Shown here: piece by piece, positions 7,493 to 16,878 of the stretch
How the letters are laid out: each line of letters starts with the position of its first letter
Position numbering within the stretch: position 1 is the stretch's first letter
From: an uncultured Oscillospiraceae bacterium
GTDB lineage: Bacteria > Bacillota > Clostridia > Oscillospirales > Oscillospiraceae
DNA length: 37,025 nucleotides
NCBI GenBank assembly: GCA_947628185.1
Contig: CANQYW010000019.1
Coordinates: 1 to 37,025 of the forward strand
Direction: 5' to 3'
Made by a program: the position numbers and the translations under genes
Notes under the pieces: generated by a model
The model's database searches: none
What the model was told of the DNA's origin: nothing
What the model saw: only the letters and a program-made list of their open reading frames with translations

Positions 7493-8967
7493 AAAAGCAC
7501 CTCTTCCTCATAGAACTTGACGATCTTTTCCTTGCTGTTGATGGTCCTCTCGATGCCCTCGATGTACTCCTTGGGGTATTTGGGGTCGAATATCCTCTCT
7601 ATCCGCCCCTTTTTCGGATCCACGAGCTTCGTGGACCCGCCGCCGCCCATGGCGAGAATGGTGCAGAGCTCCTCCATGATGAGGATATTATATAGGCTCT
7701 CGCACCCATTCTTGGCCCAGCCCACGTTCTCAAACCCGCCGGACATATATTTCTGGCGGTAGAGGTAGTAGGGTCTGTATCCGGCCGCGGTGAGGAGGTC
7801 GGAGGCGGCGTCCAGCATACGCCCCACCTCCGCCTTGCCCGGGCGGGCAGTGTCCTCCAGCGTTATCTTGGAGCCCTTTTTGAGGGCCAGGGTGTGTACC
7901 GTTATGTTCTCCGGTCCCATGGTGATGACCTCCCGGAGCGTCCTCTCGAACCCCTCCGGTGTGTCCGCCGGGAGGCCGGCGATGAGGTCCATGTTGACCT
8001 GCGCCGGGCTAATGCCCCGGGTGAGGGCGTAGGCGGCGCGGATGTCCTCCGCCGTGTGGCGGCGGCCTATGGCGGATAGCACCTCGTCCGACATGGACTG
8101 GGGATTTATGCTGACCCGGGTGACGCCCCGGAGGGCGGAGAGCTTATCCGCCGCGATGGTGTCGGGCCGGCCCGCCTCCACGCAAAACTCCCGCAGGGCG
8201 GAGAGGTCAAATTCCCTACTTAGGGTGTCTATGAGCCGGGTGAGCTGGGGCGCTGAGAGTGTCGTGGGCGTGCCGCCGCCTATGTAGAGGGCTATGACTC
8301 TCAGTCCAAGTCTCCTCACAACTTTCGCGGTCTCCCCTATCTCCCGCTCCAGCGCCGCGAGGAATGGCTCAATGAGGCCCATGGAGCGCTCCACGCTCTG
8401 GCTCACGAAACTGCAGTAGGCGCACCTGGTGGGACAGAAGGGGATACCAACGTATAGGGCGATGTCCCGGGGCTCCAGCTCCCGCTGGACGCGAAGGGAG
8501 GCTCTGGCGGTGTCGAGGCACAGCCGCGCCCTCTTGGGGGAGACGAACTGCTCCTCCACCATGTACCTCGTGGCCTCATCCTCCGGGACGCCCCGCTTTA
8601 GCATATTCGTCATTATGGTGCCGGGGCGTATGCCGGTGAGGGCGCCCCAGGCGGGCCTCTCCGGCAGGAGCTCCACACCCGCGTGGTAGAAAGCGAGTCT
8701 TATTATCTTCTGCCGCTCCCTGTCGTATGTGAGCTTGTCCCCGGCTGGGGCCTCCGCCTCAGCCTCTCCCACGGAGACGCTGCCGGACCAGCGTAGCTCC
8801 ACCCGGCAGCGGCTCGCGCCCTCAAGGTCCTCTATGGAGACCCGGGCAAAGTTCTCCTCCCCCTCCGGGGGAAAGTCCACGTACTCCGGCCTCTCCCCGG
8901 GGAATAGGGCCAGCATTATCTGCTCCACGGCGTACCTGTAGCCGTGGCCTTCAAGGAGGAGTTTCAT
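7489..8967 (-). CDS. hemZ: Radical SAM protein HemZ (coproporphyrinogen III oxidase-like)
   Basis: HemZ-type proteins are oxygen-independent coproporphyrinogen dehydrogenase homologues of Firmicutes. The 492-aa product has the HemZ-specific N-terminal domain (about 1-165). The radical-SAM core carries the cluster cysteines C178, C182 and C185 (IPFCPTRCAYCSF) and then IGGGTPTTL. The ATG at 8967 overlaps the MBL gene stop (ATGA) and has GAGG 5 nt upstream, which fits better than a longer frame running into the upstream gene. It sits in the common clostridial order rel-dtd-MBL-hemZ. With HemW this gives two CPO-like radical SAM proteins within 4 kb; their individual substrates cannot be told apart from sequence. 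Confidence 0.9.
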   Translation of the reverse strand: MKLLLEGHGYRYAVEQIMLALFPGERPEYVDFPPEGEENFARVSIEDLEGASRCRVELRWSGSVSVGEAEAEAPAGDKLTYDRERQKIIRLAFYHAGVELLPERPAWGALTGIRPGTIMTNMLKRGVPEDEATRYMVEEQFVSPKRARLCLDTARASLRVQRELEPRDIALYVGIPFCPTRCAYCSFVSQSVERSMGLIEPFLAALEREIGETAKVVRRLGLRVIALYIGGGTPTTLSAPQLTRLIDTLSREFDLSALREFCVEAGRPDTIAADKLSALRGVTRVSINPQSMSDEVLSAIGRRHTAEDIRAAYALTRGISPAQVNMDLIAGLPADTPEGFERTLREVITMGPENITVHTLALKKGSKITLEDTARPGKAEVGRMLDAASDLLTAAGYRPYYLYRQKYMSGGFENVGWAKNGCESLYNILIMEELCTILAMGGGGSTKLVDPKKGRIERIFDPKYPKEYIEGIERTINSKEKIVKFYEEEVLL

Positions 8968-9569
8968 ATGTTCCTCGCGTACTTCATGTAGTAATTTGAG
9001 GCCTTCTCCACGTCCAGCGTGGTGGCGCCCATGTGACCGGGCCACACCTCGTAGTTGCCGGGGATGTCCCCCAGCCGCCGCAGGGAGGCTATCAGGTGGG
9101 GCATACTGCCGCCGGGCAGGTCCGTCCTGCCGCAGCTCCCCTCAAAGAGGGTGTCCCCGGTGAATAGCGCGTCCTGGCACTTTAGCGTGACGGATCCTTC
9201 GGAGTGGCCCGGGGTCTCCATCACCTGGAACCTCATGGACCCCACCTCCAGGATGTCCCCCTCGGAGTAGTACTTGAGGCCCGGGAAACGCATGAACCTG
9301 AATGGCTCCTCCTCGTCGGTGGTGTCCTTTTTACTAATATATATTGGCGCTCCGGTCTCCTGGGACACCCCCAGGGCCGCGCCGGTGTGGTCGTAGTGGC
9401 CGTGGGTGAGGAAGATGGCCCTCACCTTTAGTTTCAGGTCCTCCACGTAGTCCATTATGGTGTTCACCTCGTCGCCGGGGTCTATGACGGCGCACTCCAG
9501 GGTGTTCTCATCCGTGACCACGTAGCAGTTGGCCTCCATGTGGCCCACGGCAAGGCATTTTATGAGCAT
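8964..9569 (-). CDS. MBL-fold metallohydrolase (glyoxalase II-like)
   Basis: A cytoplasmic metallo-beta-lactamase-fold hydrolase of the compact glyoxalase II-like (YcbL/GloB2) type, expected to hydrolyse thioesters or related substrates. The 201-aa protein carries the binuclear metal site: H56, H58, D60 and H61 (THGHYDH), H122 (TPGHSEGS), D139 (FTGDTLF) and H179 (WPGH). It lacks the C-terminal substrate domain of classical glyoxalase II, so its substrate is uncertain. The ATG at 9569 has AAGGAGGAG upstream. It lies 13 bp after dtd and overlaps hemZ by 4 nt. A methylglyoxal-synthase-like gene occurs in this window, but a shared pathway is speculative. Confidence 0.88.
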   Translation of the reverse strand: MLIKCLAVGHMEANCYVVTDENTLECAVIDPGDEVNTIMDYVEDLKLKVRAIFLTHGHYDHTGAALGVSQETGAPIYISKKDTTDEEEPFRFMRFPGLKYYSEGDILEVGSMRFQVMETPGHSEGSVTLKCQDALFTGDTLFEGSCGRTDLPGGSMPHLIASLRRLGDIPGNYEVWPGHMGATTLDVEKASNYYMKYARNI

Positions 9570-9582
9570 CGCTTTCTCCTCC

Positions 9583-10017
9583 TTAGACGTCCAAAATTAT
9601 GGTGACGGGCCCGTCGTTCACGGACTCCACCTGCATATCGGCTCCAAACTCACCGTGCTGTACCTCGAAACCACGGGCGCGGCACTCCTCCATGAATAGC
9701 TCGTAGAGGGGCCGGGCCGTCTCGGGCCGGGCGGCGTCGGTGAAACCCGGGCGGCGGCTCCTGGTGTCCGCATAGAGGGTGAACTGGGACACCGCCAGTA
9801 TCTTACCCCCGGCGGCGGCGAGGTTTAGGTTCATCTTCCCGGCCCCGTCCTCAAATACCCTGAGGCCGCAGACCCTGTCCGCCATCCTCCGGGCGCTCTC
9901 CTCGGTGTCCTCCCGGTGGACCCCCAGGAGCACCAGGAACCCGGTCCCGATACTCCCTACAAGTTCGCCGTCAATTCTCACCGAGGCGCTCCGCACCCTC
10001 GTCACTACCGCTCTCAC
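9583..10017 (-). CDS. dtd: D-aminoacyl-tRNA deacylase
   Basis: A homodimeric proofreading enzyme that hydrolyses D-aminoacyl-tRNAs (and Gly-tRNA-Ala), preventing D-amino-acid toxicity. At 144 aa it has the usual family length. Diagnostic motifs are SQFTLYAD (77-84) and NDGPVTI (134-140), the latter carrying the Gly-Pro pair of the chiral-selection site. Translation starts at a GTG directly adjoining the rel stop codon (TGA-GTG), so it is tightly coupled to rel. The rel-dtd pairing is widespread in Firmicutes. Confidence 0.95.
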   Translation of the reverse strand: MRAVVTRVRSASVRIDGELVGSIGTGFLVLLGVHREDTEESARRMADRVCGLRVFEDGAGKMNLNLAAAGGKILAVSQFTLYADTRSRRPGFTDAARPETARPLYELFMEECRARGFEVQHGEFGADMQVESVNDGPVTIILDV

Positions 10018-12222
10018 TCAGTTTCCCTGCCTCTTTACGTCCTTCACGCTGCGGACGCCCATTATCTTCGTCATGGCTATCCCCAGTTCGTTCTTATCCT
10101 TCACCTTTATGGTTATGAACACCGTGGCCAGGCCCCCGCCCATGTCCCGGGCGGTGAGGGCATCCACCTTAATTTTGAGGGAGTTTAGCACTGTGGCGAT
10201 GTCCATGACGAGGCCGTCCCGGTCGTTGGCCGTTATGGCAAGGCCGGTCTGGTAGCGCTCCTCCTCGCTGGGCGCCCAGTGGACCTTTATCCAGCGGTCC
10301 TTCTCGCTCTCCCGCTGGGCGGAGACGGAGTAGTTCTTGCAGTCCGTGCGGTGGACGGAGACGCCGTAGCCCCGGGTTATGAACCCCACTATCTCGTCCC
10401 CCGGCACCGGCATACAGCAATGGGAGAACTTCACAAGGCAGTTGTCCACGCCCTCCACCACCACGCCGTTCACGGCCTTCTCGGCAATCAGGGCCGTGGA
10501 GACCCAGGGTGGTTTCACCTCCGCGTTCTTGGTGGCCTTCTCTATTAGGCGCAGCTCGTCTTTTATGTTGTTTACCGTCTTCTGGGCGGAGAGGCCGCCG
10601 TAGCCTATGGAGGCGTACATATCCTCCAGAGAGCGCACGGCTATGCGCTCCAAGATCCTGGAGAGGGTCCTCTCGTCCCCCAGGACGTTCAGCGGTACCC
10701 CCTGGCGGCGCATCTCCGCCTCGAAGGCGGCGCGGCCCGTGACGATATTCTCCTCCCGGCGCTCCTTCTTGAACCACTGGCGTATCTTGTTGCGGGCCTC
10801 GGAGGACTTCACGATAGTGAGCCAGTCACGGCTGGGCCCCTTGGAGGTGTTGGAGGTTATTATCTCCACCACGTCCCCGTTCTGGAGGACGTGGGAGAAG
10901 GGGACGATCCTCCCGTTCACTTTGGCGCAGGTCATGCGGTTGCCTATGGCGGAGTGTATGCCGTAGGCGAAGTCGATGGGCGTGGCCCCGGCGGGCAGGC
11001 TCTTCACATCCCCGTGGGGCGTGAAGACGAAGACCTCGTCCGCGAACATATCCACCTTCAGTGTGCTTATGAAGTCCTGGGCGTCGGTGTCCTCCTGACT
11101 CTCCAGGAGGTTTCGTATCCAGGCGAACTTCTCCTCGTCGCTCCGGCCCTCTATGCCCTCCTTATACTTCCAGTGGGCGGCTATGCCGTACTCCGCCGTG
11201 TGGTGCATCTCCCAGGTGCGTATCTGCACCTCAAAGGGTATGCCCTCCGTGCCGATGACGGTGGTGTGGAGTGACTGGTACATATTGGGTTTCGGCGTGC
11301 CGATGTAGTCCTTGAACCGCCCCGGCACCGGCTTATAGAGCTCGTGGATGCACCCTAAGACGTTGTAGCACTCGGCTATGTCGTCCACTATGACGCGGAA
11401 GGCGTAGATGTCCATTATCTCGTCAAATTCCTTGTCCTGGCCGAACATCTTCCGGTATATGCTGTAAATATCCTTCGTGCGGCTCTGGACGGCGCAGTTT
11501 ATGGAGGACTCCCGCATCCTATTTTTGATGGCCTGCTCCGTGCGCTCCATGAACCCCTCGTTCCGGCGCGCCCGCTCCTGGAGGGCCGCCTCAATTTCAT
11601 GGTAGCCCACGGGGTCGAGGTAGAGGAGGGACAGGTCCTCCAGCTCCAATTTTATCTTCTGCATCCCCAGGCGGTGGGCTATGGGGGCGTAGATCTCCAT
11701 GGTCTCCAGGGCCTTCTCCCGCTGTTTGGGGGCGGACTGGTACTCCATGGTCCGCATGTTGTGGAGCCTGTCGGCCATTTTGATGAGGATCACCCGGATA
11801 TCCCTGGCCATGGCCATGAGCATCTTCCGGAGGTTCTCCATCTGCTCCTCTTCCTTGCTGGTGTAGCGTATGCGGGCGAGTTTCGTGACGCCCTCCACGA
11901 TATCCGCCACGCTGTCCCCAAAGCGCTTGGCTATGTCCTCGTGGGTGACCTGGGTGTCCTCTATGCAGTCGTGGAGTATGGCGGAGATTATTGACTCCTC
12001 GTCAAGGCCCATCTCCGCCACGATTATGGCGGCGTTCAGGGGATGGGTGATGTAGGGAGTCCCGTCCTTCCTCAACTGCTCCCCGTGGGCGGTCCTGGCG
12101 AACTCAAAGGCGTCCCGCACACGGCTGAGGTCCCTTATCTGGGTGTTCATCTCGATGGCCCGGATGAGGTTCCCGTACTCGGCCTCCCCCGCGCCCTGTT
12201 TTTTAATGTCTGCAACTTCCAT
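10018..12222 (-). CDS. relA: Bifunctional (p)ppGpp synthetase/hydrolase Rel
   Basis: The stringent-response enzyme, which makes and degrades (p)ppGpp from GTP/GDP and ATP. The 734-aa protein has an HD hydrolase domain with an intact HDxxED motif (H84 D85, E88 D89) and a synthetase domain at about 240-360. The latter carries RFKD (302-305); RXKD is characteristic of bifunctional Rel rather than synthetase-only RelA. A TGS domain (about 395-460) and a C-terminal ACT domain (about 660-734) complete the standard architecture. The ATG at 12222 has GAGG 8 nt upstream, overlapping the recJ stop. It is the second gene of the recJ operon. Confidence 0.95.
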   Translation of the reverse strand: MEVADIKKQGAGEAEYGNLIRAIEMNTQIRDLSRVRDAFEFARTAHGEQLRKDGTPYITHPLNAAIIVAEMGLDEESIISAILHDCIEDTQVTHEDIAKRFGDSVADIVEGVTKLARIRYTSKEEEQMENLRKMLMAMARDIRVILIKMADRLHNMRTMEYQSAPKQREKALETMEIYAPIAHRLGMQKIKLELEDLSLLYLDPVGYHEIEAALQERARRNEGFMERTEQAIKNRMRESSINCAVQSRTKDIYSIYRKMFGQDKEFDEIMDIYAFRVIVDDIAECYNVLGCIHELYKPVPGRFKDYIGTPKPNMYQSLHTTVIGTEGIPFEVQIRTWEMHHTAEYGIAAHWKYKEGIEGRSDEEKFAWIRNLLESQEDTDAQDFISTLKVDMFADEVFVFTPHGDVKSLPAGATPIDFAYGIHSAIGNRMTCAKVNGRIVPFSHVLQNGDVVEIITSNTSKGPSRDWLTIVKSSEARNKIRQWFKKERREENIVTGRAAFEAEMRRQGVPLNVLGDERTLSRILERIAVRSLEDMYASIGYGGLSAQKTVNNIKDELRLIEKATKNAEVKPPWVSTALIAEKAVNGVVVEGVDNCLVKFSHCCMPVPGDEIVGFITRGYGVSVHRTDCKNYSVSAQRESEKDRWIKVHWAPSEEERYQTGLAITANDRDGLVMDIATVLNSLKIKVDALTARDMGGGLATVFITIKVKDKNELGIAMTKIMGVRSVKDVKRQGN

Positions 12223-12231
12223 AAATGCACC

Positions 12232-13935
12232 TCACTGACAGCGCCTGAGATCCGCTAAGTTCAACTGGACGTTCCGCCTTCCCCGAAACTCGTTTATCTG
12301 GGGGGTGAAGGCTATGTCCACCAGGATCCCCGTGGTCACGCCCAGCTCCTCAGGCCCCTTTGAGAAGGACACGGCCTCGAAAATAGTGGGCTCCGATATC
12401 CGCTCCCCGGCCCTCAACCAGAGTTTCGTGCGCTTGCCCTCCGATAGGGGCGTCACGGTCTCCACCCGCACGTCCCGCATACACAGTACCGGCTGGGCGT
12501 TCCCAGAGCCGTAGGGCTCCAGGGCGGACATCGCCTCCAAGTTCCTCATCTCCAGGAGCCTCGGTTTTATGACCTCGAAATCCACATTGAGTACGCTCTC
12601 CTGTATCCCCTTCGGCGCGGCCTCGAAACTCTCCGCCAGGGCCTGGCGGAGTGCGTCTATCTTCCCCTCCTCCACCGTGAGCCCGGCGGCCATCTCGTGC
12701 CCGCCGAAGTTCAGGAGTATATCCCGGTGGGGGGCCAGGGCCTCGTAGAGGTTAAAGCCCTCCACGCTTCTGCAGGAACCCCGTCCCACGCCGTCCTTCA
12801 CACATATCATAACCGCCGGGAGGTGAAATCTTTCAGCCACCCGGGAGGCAACTATCCCGCAGACGCCCTGGTGCCAGTTGCCGCTGGCCAGCACCACAGG
12901 CTTCCCGCCGGCGGGCATGCGCTCCATCATGGAGAGGGCGTCCTTGTACATCTCCCCCTCCAGCCGCTGCCGCTCCCGGTTTAGGGCGCAGAGCTCCTGG
13001 GCGAGAGGCGCGGCCTCCTGGGCGCTGCCCGCCCGCAGGAGGTTTACCGCGAGGGCCGTATTGCCGAGCCGCCCCGCCGCGTTTATCCTGGGGGCCAGTA
13101 CGAACCCAACGTTCGTGACCGTGGGGCTCTTCCCCTCAAGTCCCGAGGCGGCGCAGAGCTCCCTTATGCCGGGGCGGCGCCCCTCCCGGATGAGCTGCAG
13201 ACCACGCTTAATTAGCACCCGGTTCTCACCGGTGACGGGCATCACGTCCGCTATGGTCCCGATGGCCACCAGATCCCCATAGCGGGCAAGTACCCTCTCC
13301 GCGCTGCCGGGCCCCTCCAGGGCGCAGATGAGCTTAAAGGCGACGCCCACACCCGCAAGCTCCTTATAGGGGGAGGGGCAGTCGGGACGCCGGGGGTCCA
13401 CCACCGCGGCGGCCTCCGGGAGGGCGTCCCCGCACTCGTGGTGGTCTGTTATCACCACGTCCATGCCAAGCTCCCTGGCCCGCCGGACCTCCGCCGCCGC
13501 CGTTATGCCGCAGTCCACCGTCACGACAAGGCCGGTGCCCCCGGCCCTTATGGTGTCGATTGCCGCGGCGTTCACGCCGTAGCCCTCCTCCAGGCGGTCG
13601 GGTATGTATATCCGGGCGTCCACGCCCCGGCTCTCAAGGTAGTCCGCCAGGATACAGCTGGAGGTTATGCCGTCCACGTCGTAGTCGCCGTAGACAGTCA
13701 CCCGCTCCCCGCGGGATATGGCCAGCTCCACCCGCGCCGCCGCCTTGTCCATGTCCCTGAGGGCCATGGGGTCCGAGATGAGCTCCGGCCCGTCCGCCAG
13801 CACGCGCCGGGCCTCGTCGATGCTCCCGACCCCCCGGGAGGCCAGAAACACCGCCACCAGCGGGTTCATCCCGCCACGGGTCATGGCCACGGCGGTGGGC
13901 CTATTATAGCCCTTTACATTCCATCTATCGAACAC
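12232..13935 (-). CDS. recJ: Single-stranded-DNA-specific exonuclease RecJ
   Basis: A 5'-3' ssDNA exonuclease of recombination and repair. The 567-aa protein has the DHH phosphoesterase signatures DYDVDG (84-89), VDCG (140-143) and DHH (164-166), followed by the DHHA1 domain (about 340-440) and an OB-like C-terminal domain. The length is close to E. coli RecJ, without the long C-terminal extension seen in some Firmicutes. The start is GTG at 13935, with GGGAG 7 nt upstream. It is the first gene of the minus-strand operon and is divergent from the U32 peptidase gene. Confidence 0.95.
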   Translation of the reverse strand: MFDRWNVKGYNRPTAVAMTRGGMNPLVAVFLASRGVGSIDEARRVLADGPELISDPMALRDMDKAAARVELAISRGERVTVYGDYDVDGITSSCILADYLESRGVDARIYIPDRLEEGYGVNAAAIDTIRAGGTGLVVTVDCGITAAAEVRRARELGMDVVITDHHECGDALPEAAAVVDPRRPDCPSPYKELAGVGVAFKLICALEGPGSAERVLARYGDLVAIGTIADVMPVTGENRVLIKRGLQLIREGRRPGIRELCAASGLEGKSPTVTNVGFVLAPRINAAGRLGNTALAVNLLRAGSAQEAAPLAQELCALNRERQRLEGEMYKDALSMMERMPAGGKPVVLASGNWHQGVCGIVASRVAERFHLPAVMICVKDGVGRGSCRSVEGFNLYEALAPHRDILLNFGGHEMAAGLTVEEGKIDALRQALAESFEAAPKGIQESVLNVDFEVIKPRLLEMRNLEAMSALEPYGSGNAQPVLCMRDVRVETVTPLSEGKRTKLWLRAGERISEPTIFEAVSFSKGPEELGVTTGILVDIAFTPQINEFRGRRNVQLNLADLRRCQ

Positions 13936-14001
13936 TTTCTATCTCCCACATCCCTGCCGCCTCAAATTAAGGCGACACTACAGCATTATATTAATTATTA
14001 A

Positions 14002-14030
14002 ATTATATCAAAAAGCGCGGGAGATAACAA
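14002..14030 (-). promoter_or_regulatory. SigA-type promoter of the recJ-rel-dtd-MBL-hemZ operon
   Basis: Minus-strand -35 TTGTTA (14025-14030), 17-bp spacer ending TGA, -10 TATAAT (14002-14007). A second TATAAT lies at 13985-13990. The leader of about 60 nt contains a weak dyad (CGCCT/AGGCG). Confidence 0.65.
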
Positions 14031-14106
14031 TACCTTGACCCGCGAAAAAAGGATAAAGGCCGCAGCGGACAGGGGATATTATTTTATTAAAATTGTGTTA
14101 CGCATG

Positions 14107-14135
14107 TTCAAAAAGCTCCGCGCATGTGCTATAAT
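14107..14135 (+). promoter_or_regulatory. SigA-type promoter of the U32-maf-mre operon
   Basis: -35 TTCAAA (14107-14112), 17-bp spacer ending TGC, extended -10 TATAAT (14130-14135). It is about 48 bp before the U32 start codon, in the divergent gap with recJ. Confidence 0.6.
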
Positions 14136-14182
14136 GACTTTTGATTGCTATCTTCAGTCAGAGTGTCAGGGAGGTGAGATCA

Positions 14183-16240
14183 ATGACGGAACTCGTGTCC
14201 CCCGCCGGCAGCGCGGAGGGCGTCTCGGCCGCCGTACAGGGCGGGGCGGACGCCGTGTACCTGAGTTTCTCCACCGGCGAGCGCCGGGGGAAATTCGACC
14301 TCACGGAGGACGAATTTGGCCGGGCGGCGGACTTCTGCCGCGCCCGGGGCGCCAAAATTTACGCCGTCATTGACGGCGCCCCCAAGGACGACGGTTTCGC
14401 CGCCGCCATAGATAACGCCCGCCGCGCCAGCCGCATGGGGGCGGACGCCGTAATAGTCTCGGACCTGGGCCTCATCTGGGCCCTCCGGCGCGCCATACCC
14501 TCCATGCCGCTCTACGCGGGGGAGGGCCTCGGGATACACAACTTGGAGGGCGTGAAACTCTGCGCCGCCATGGGCGTGCGTCGCGTGGCTCTCGCCCGGG
14601 AGATACCCCGGGCGGACCTTCTCCGCATCGCCGGGGCCTCCCCCATAGAGTTGGAGGTCTCTGTCCACGGTCCCCAGTGCGCCGCCTTTGAGGGGCAGTG
14701 TTTCCTGCCGGAGGCGAAGAGGGAGACCCTGCCCTGCTCCCGGGAGTGCCTCCACGGGTACCTGGAGAGCCCCAGGGGCCGCCAGCCCCTCGCCATGAAG
14801 GACGCCTGCCTTGCGGGGGACCTTGAATTTTTAAAGTCCGCCAACATATCCGCCTTTCGGATAGACGGGCGGGACAGGCGGCCTGAGTACATCTTCGCCG
14901 TCACCAGCGTCTACTCAAAGCTCGTGGGCACTGGCCGCGACCCGGACAGCGAGGACATGGCGCTCCTCACCGGGGCCTTCCCCGCCGCCGGACTCACGGA
15001 CGGCTATATAAAGGGCGGGAATTTTGCCGATATGATGGGATCCCCCGGTGAGGAGCCGGAGGGCGACACTCCCTTTTACACCGCCATGCGCCGGAACTAC
15101 CTAAACCGGGAGTTCCAGCGTGTGGGCGTGACGTTCCACGCGCGGCTGCGGCTCGAGGAGCCCATGGTGCTCACCGCCGCCGACGACCGGGGGAACCTGG
15201 CCTCCGGCGAGGGGGGCAGTCCGGAGCTTGCCTTCCACCAGGAGACCACTCCCACCGTCATGCAGACGGAGCTATTTAAGACGGGCGGCACGCCCTTCTA
15301 CTGCGCCGGCGTCACCTGCGACATACAAAAAGGGCTCTACCTCAACCCCCAGGAGATAGCGCCGCTGCGGGATTCCCTCCTCTCGGAGCTCCTGTCCCGG
15401 CGGTTCGCCTTTGAGCCCCGGGCGGAGAGCCCCGTCCCGGAACTGCCCCCAGTACCGAATAACCCCCAGCCCCCGGTGCTCACCATCTTCGTGCAGAAGG
15501 CGGCCCAGCTCTCCCAGAGGATGCTCTCCCTCGCCCCACCCATAGTATATGTGCCTCTGGAGGAGGCGGCCTCCGGCGACAAGCGGCTGGAGCCCTTCCT
15601 CACAAGCGAACACATAACGGTCTGCGCCGCGCTTCCGCCGGTCATATTTGACTCGGAGCTCGGCCGGGTGACGGAGCTCCTTTTAAAGGCCCGCCAGCAG
15701 GGCGTCACCGAGGTCCTGGCCGGGAGTTTGGGCTCCATAATCTTCGCCCGCTCTCTTGGGTTCGACGTCCGGGGCGATATGTCCCTAAACGTCAAAAACT
15801 CCAACACCCTGGCGGTGCTCCTGGGTCTGCGGCTAAAGTCCGCGGCGGTGTCCCCGGCGCTCAGCTCCTCAGCCGTGCGCGCCCTGCGCAAATATATGGA
15901 CACGGAGCTCTTAGTCTACGGCAGGGAACCGCTCATGTACACCGCCGGGTGCCTCGTGCGGGCGGAGACGGGCGTCTGCTCCTGCGATAGTTTCAGCGGC
16001 ATCGTGGACGCGGCGGGCTTTGACCACCCGGTGACCCGGGGTTTCGGCTGCCGCAACACCCTCTGGAGCGCCCAGAAGAGGCACCTGGCCCCCCGGAGCC
16101 GGGAATACCTCACCTCCGGGCTCTGGGGCGTGAGGCTCAACTTCACCACGGAGAACGCCTCCGAGTGCGCGAGGGTCGCGGAGCGCTACCTCGCCCTTGG
16201 GGACTACGAGCCCTCCTCCGCCACCCAGTCGCTATATTAA
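14183..16240 (+). CDS. Peptidase U32 family protein with DUF3656 domain (RlhA/YhbU-like)
   Basis: U32 proteins are named as peptidases, but the E. coli relative RlhA hydroxylates C2501 of 23S rRNA, so an RNA-modification role is plausible here. The 685-aa protein has the U32 TIM-barrel start (MTELVSPAGS) and the family core SVHGPQCAAFEGQC. Cysteines C166, C173, C185 and C189 are a likely metal or Fe-S site. The long C-terminal half matches the DUF3656-type extension. The ATG at 14183 has GGGAGG 8 nt upstream; a TTG-started extension from 14141 lacks support. It opens the operon leading to maf and mreCD. The precise substrate is not certain. Confidence 0.88.
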   Translation: MTELVSPAGSAEGVSAAVQGGADAVYLSFSTGERRGKFDLTEDEFGRAADFCRARGAKIYAVIDGAPKDDGFAAAIDNARRASRMGADAVIVSDLGLIWALRRAIPSMPLYAGEGLGIHNLEGVKLCAAMGVRRVALAREIPRADLLRIAGASPIELEVSVHGPQCAAFEGQCFLPEAKRETLPCSRECLHGYLESPRGRQPLAMKDACLAGDLEFLKSANISAFRIDGRDRRPEYIFAVTSVYSKLVGTGRDPDSEDMALLTGAFPAAGLTDGYIKGGNFADMMGSPGEEPEGDTPFYTAMRRNYLNREFQRVGVTFHARLRLEEPMVLTAADDRGNLASGEGGSPELAFHQETTPTVMQTELFKTGGTPFYCAGVTCDIQKGLYLNPQEIAPLRDSLLSELLSRRFAFEPRAESPVPELPPVPNNPQPPVLTIFVQKAAQLSQRMLSLAPPIVYVPLEEAASGDKRLEPFLTSEHITVCAALPPVIFDSELGRVTELLLKARQQGVTEVLAGSLGSIIFARSLGFDVRGDMSLNVKNSNTLAVLLGLRLKSAAVSPALSSSAVRALRKYMDTELLVYGREPLMYTAGCLVRAETGVCSCDSFSGIVDAAGFDHPVTRGFGCRNTLWSAQKRHLAPRSREYLTSGLWGVRLNFTTENASECARVAERYLALGDYEPSSATQSLY

Positions 16241-16284
16241 GATTCTCTATTATCTCACCCTATGACTTGACAAGGTGTTTTACG

Positions 16285-16878
16285 ATGGATATTGTCTTGG
16301 CCTCCGCCTCCCCCAGGCGGCAGGAGCTATTAAAGAATATGGGCATACGCGATTTTGAGGTGCTGCCCAGCCTCCATGAGCCCCCGCTTGATTTAAACCT
16401 CCAGCCGGGGCCGGCGGTGGAGGAGATAGCCCTCGGGAAGGCCCGGGACGCGGCCGCAAGGAGGCCGGGGAGCCTCGTCATCGCGGCGGACACCCTCGTC
16501 TTCCTGGACGGGTCCCCCCTGGGGAAACCCGCGAGCGAAAGCGAGGCGGCGGGGATGCTGCGGCGGCTCTCCGGGCGGCGGCACGAGGTGATAACGGGCC
16601 TCGCGGTGATATCCGCCGGGCGGGAGTCCACAGAGCACGCCCTCACATACGTCAAATTCCGGGAGCTCAGCGAGGCGGAGATAGACTGGTACGTCTCCAC
16701 CGGGGAGCCCATGGACAAGGCTGGGGCCTACGGCATCCAGGGCTTGGGCGGGCTCCTAATCGAGGGGCTGGAGGGGGACTACTTCAACGTGGTGGGTCTC
16801 CCGGTGGCGAAATTGGCCCTCATGCTCAAGGGCGCCGGGCTGGACGTTTTTCGTATTTGTAAAGGAGCAGGGAATTGA
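16285..16878 (+). CDS. maf: Maf family nucleotide pyrophosphatase (dTTP/UTP type)
   Basis: A house-cleaning nucleoside triphosphate pyrophosphatase that hydrolyses dTTP, UTP and modified nucleotides to monophosphates; the gene is historically linked to septum formation. The 197-aa protein has the signature SASPRRQELL (7-16) and catalytic-region AADT (D69). The ATG at 16285 has AAGGTG upstream. A longer frame from 16165 overlaps the U32 gene and is rejected. Its last bases overlap the TTG start of mreC. In many Firmicutes maf sits just upstream of mreB; here mreC follows directly. Confidence 0.93.
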   Translation: MDIVLASASPRRQELLKNMGIRDFEVLPSLHEPPLDLNLQPGPAVEEIALGKARDAAARRPGSLVIAADTLVFLDGSPLGKPASESEAAGMLRRLSGRRHEVITGLAVISAGRESTEHALTYVKFRELSEAEIDWYVSTGEPMDKAGAYGIQGLGGLLIEGLEGDYFNVVGLPVAKLALMLKGAGLDVFRICKGAGN

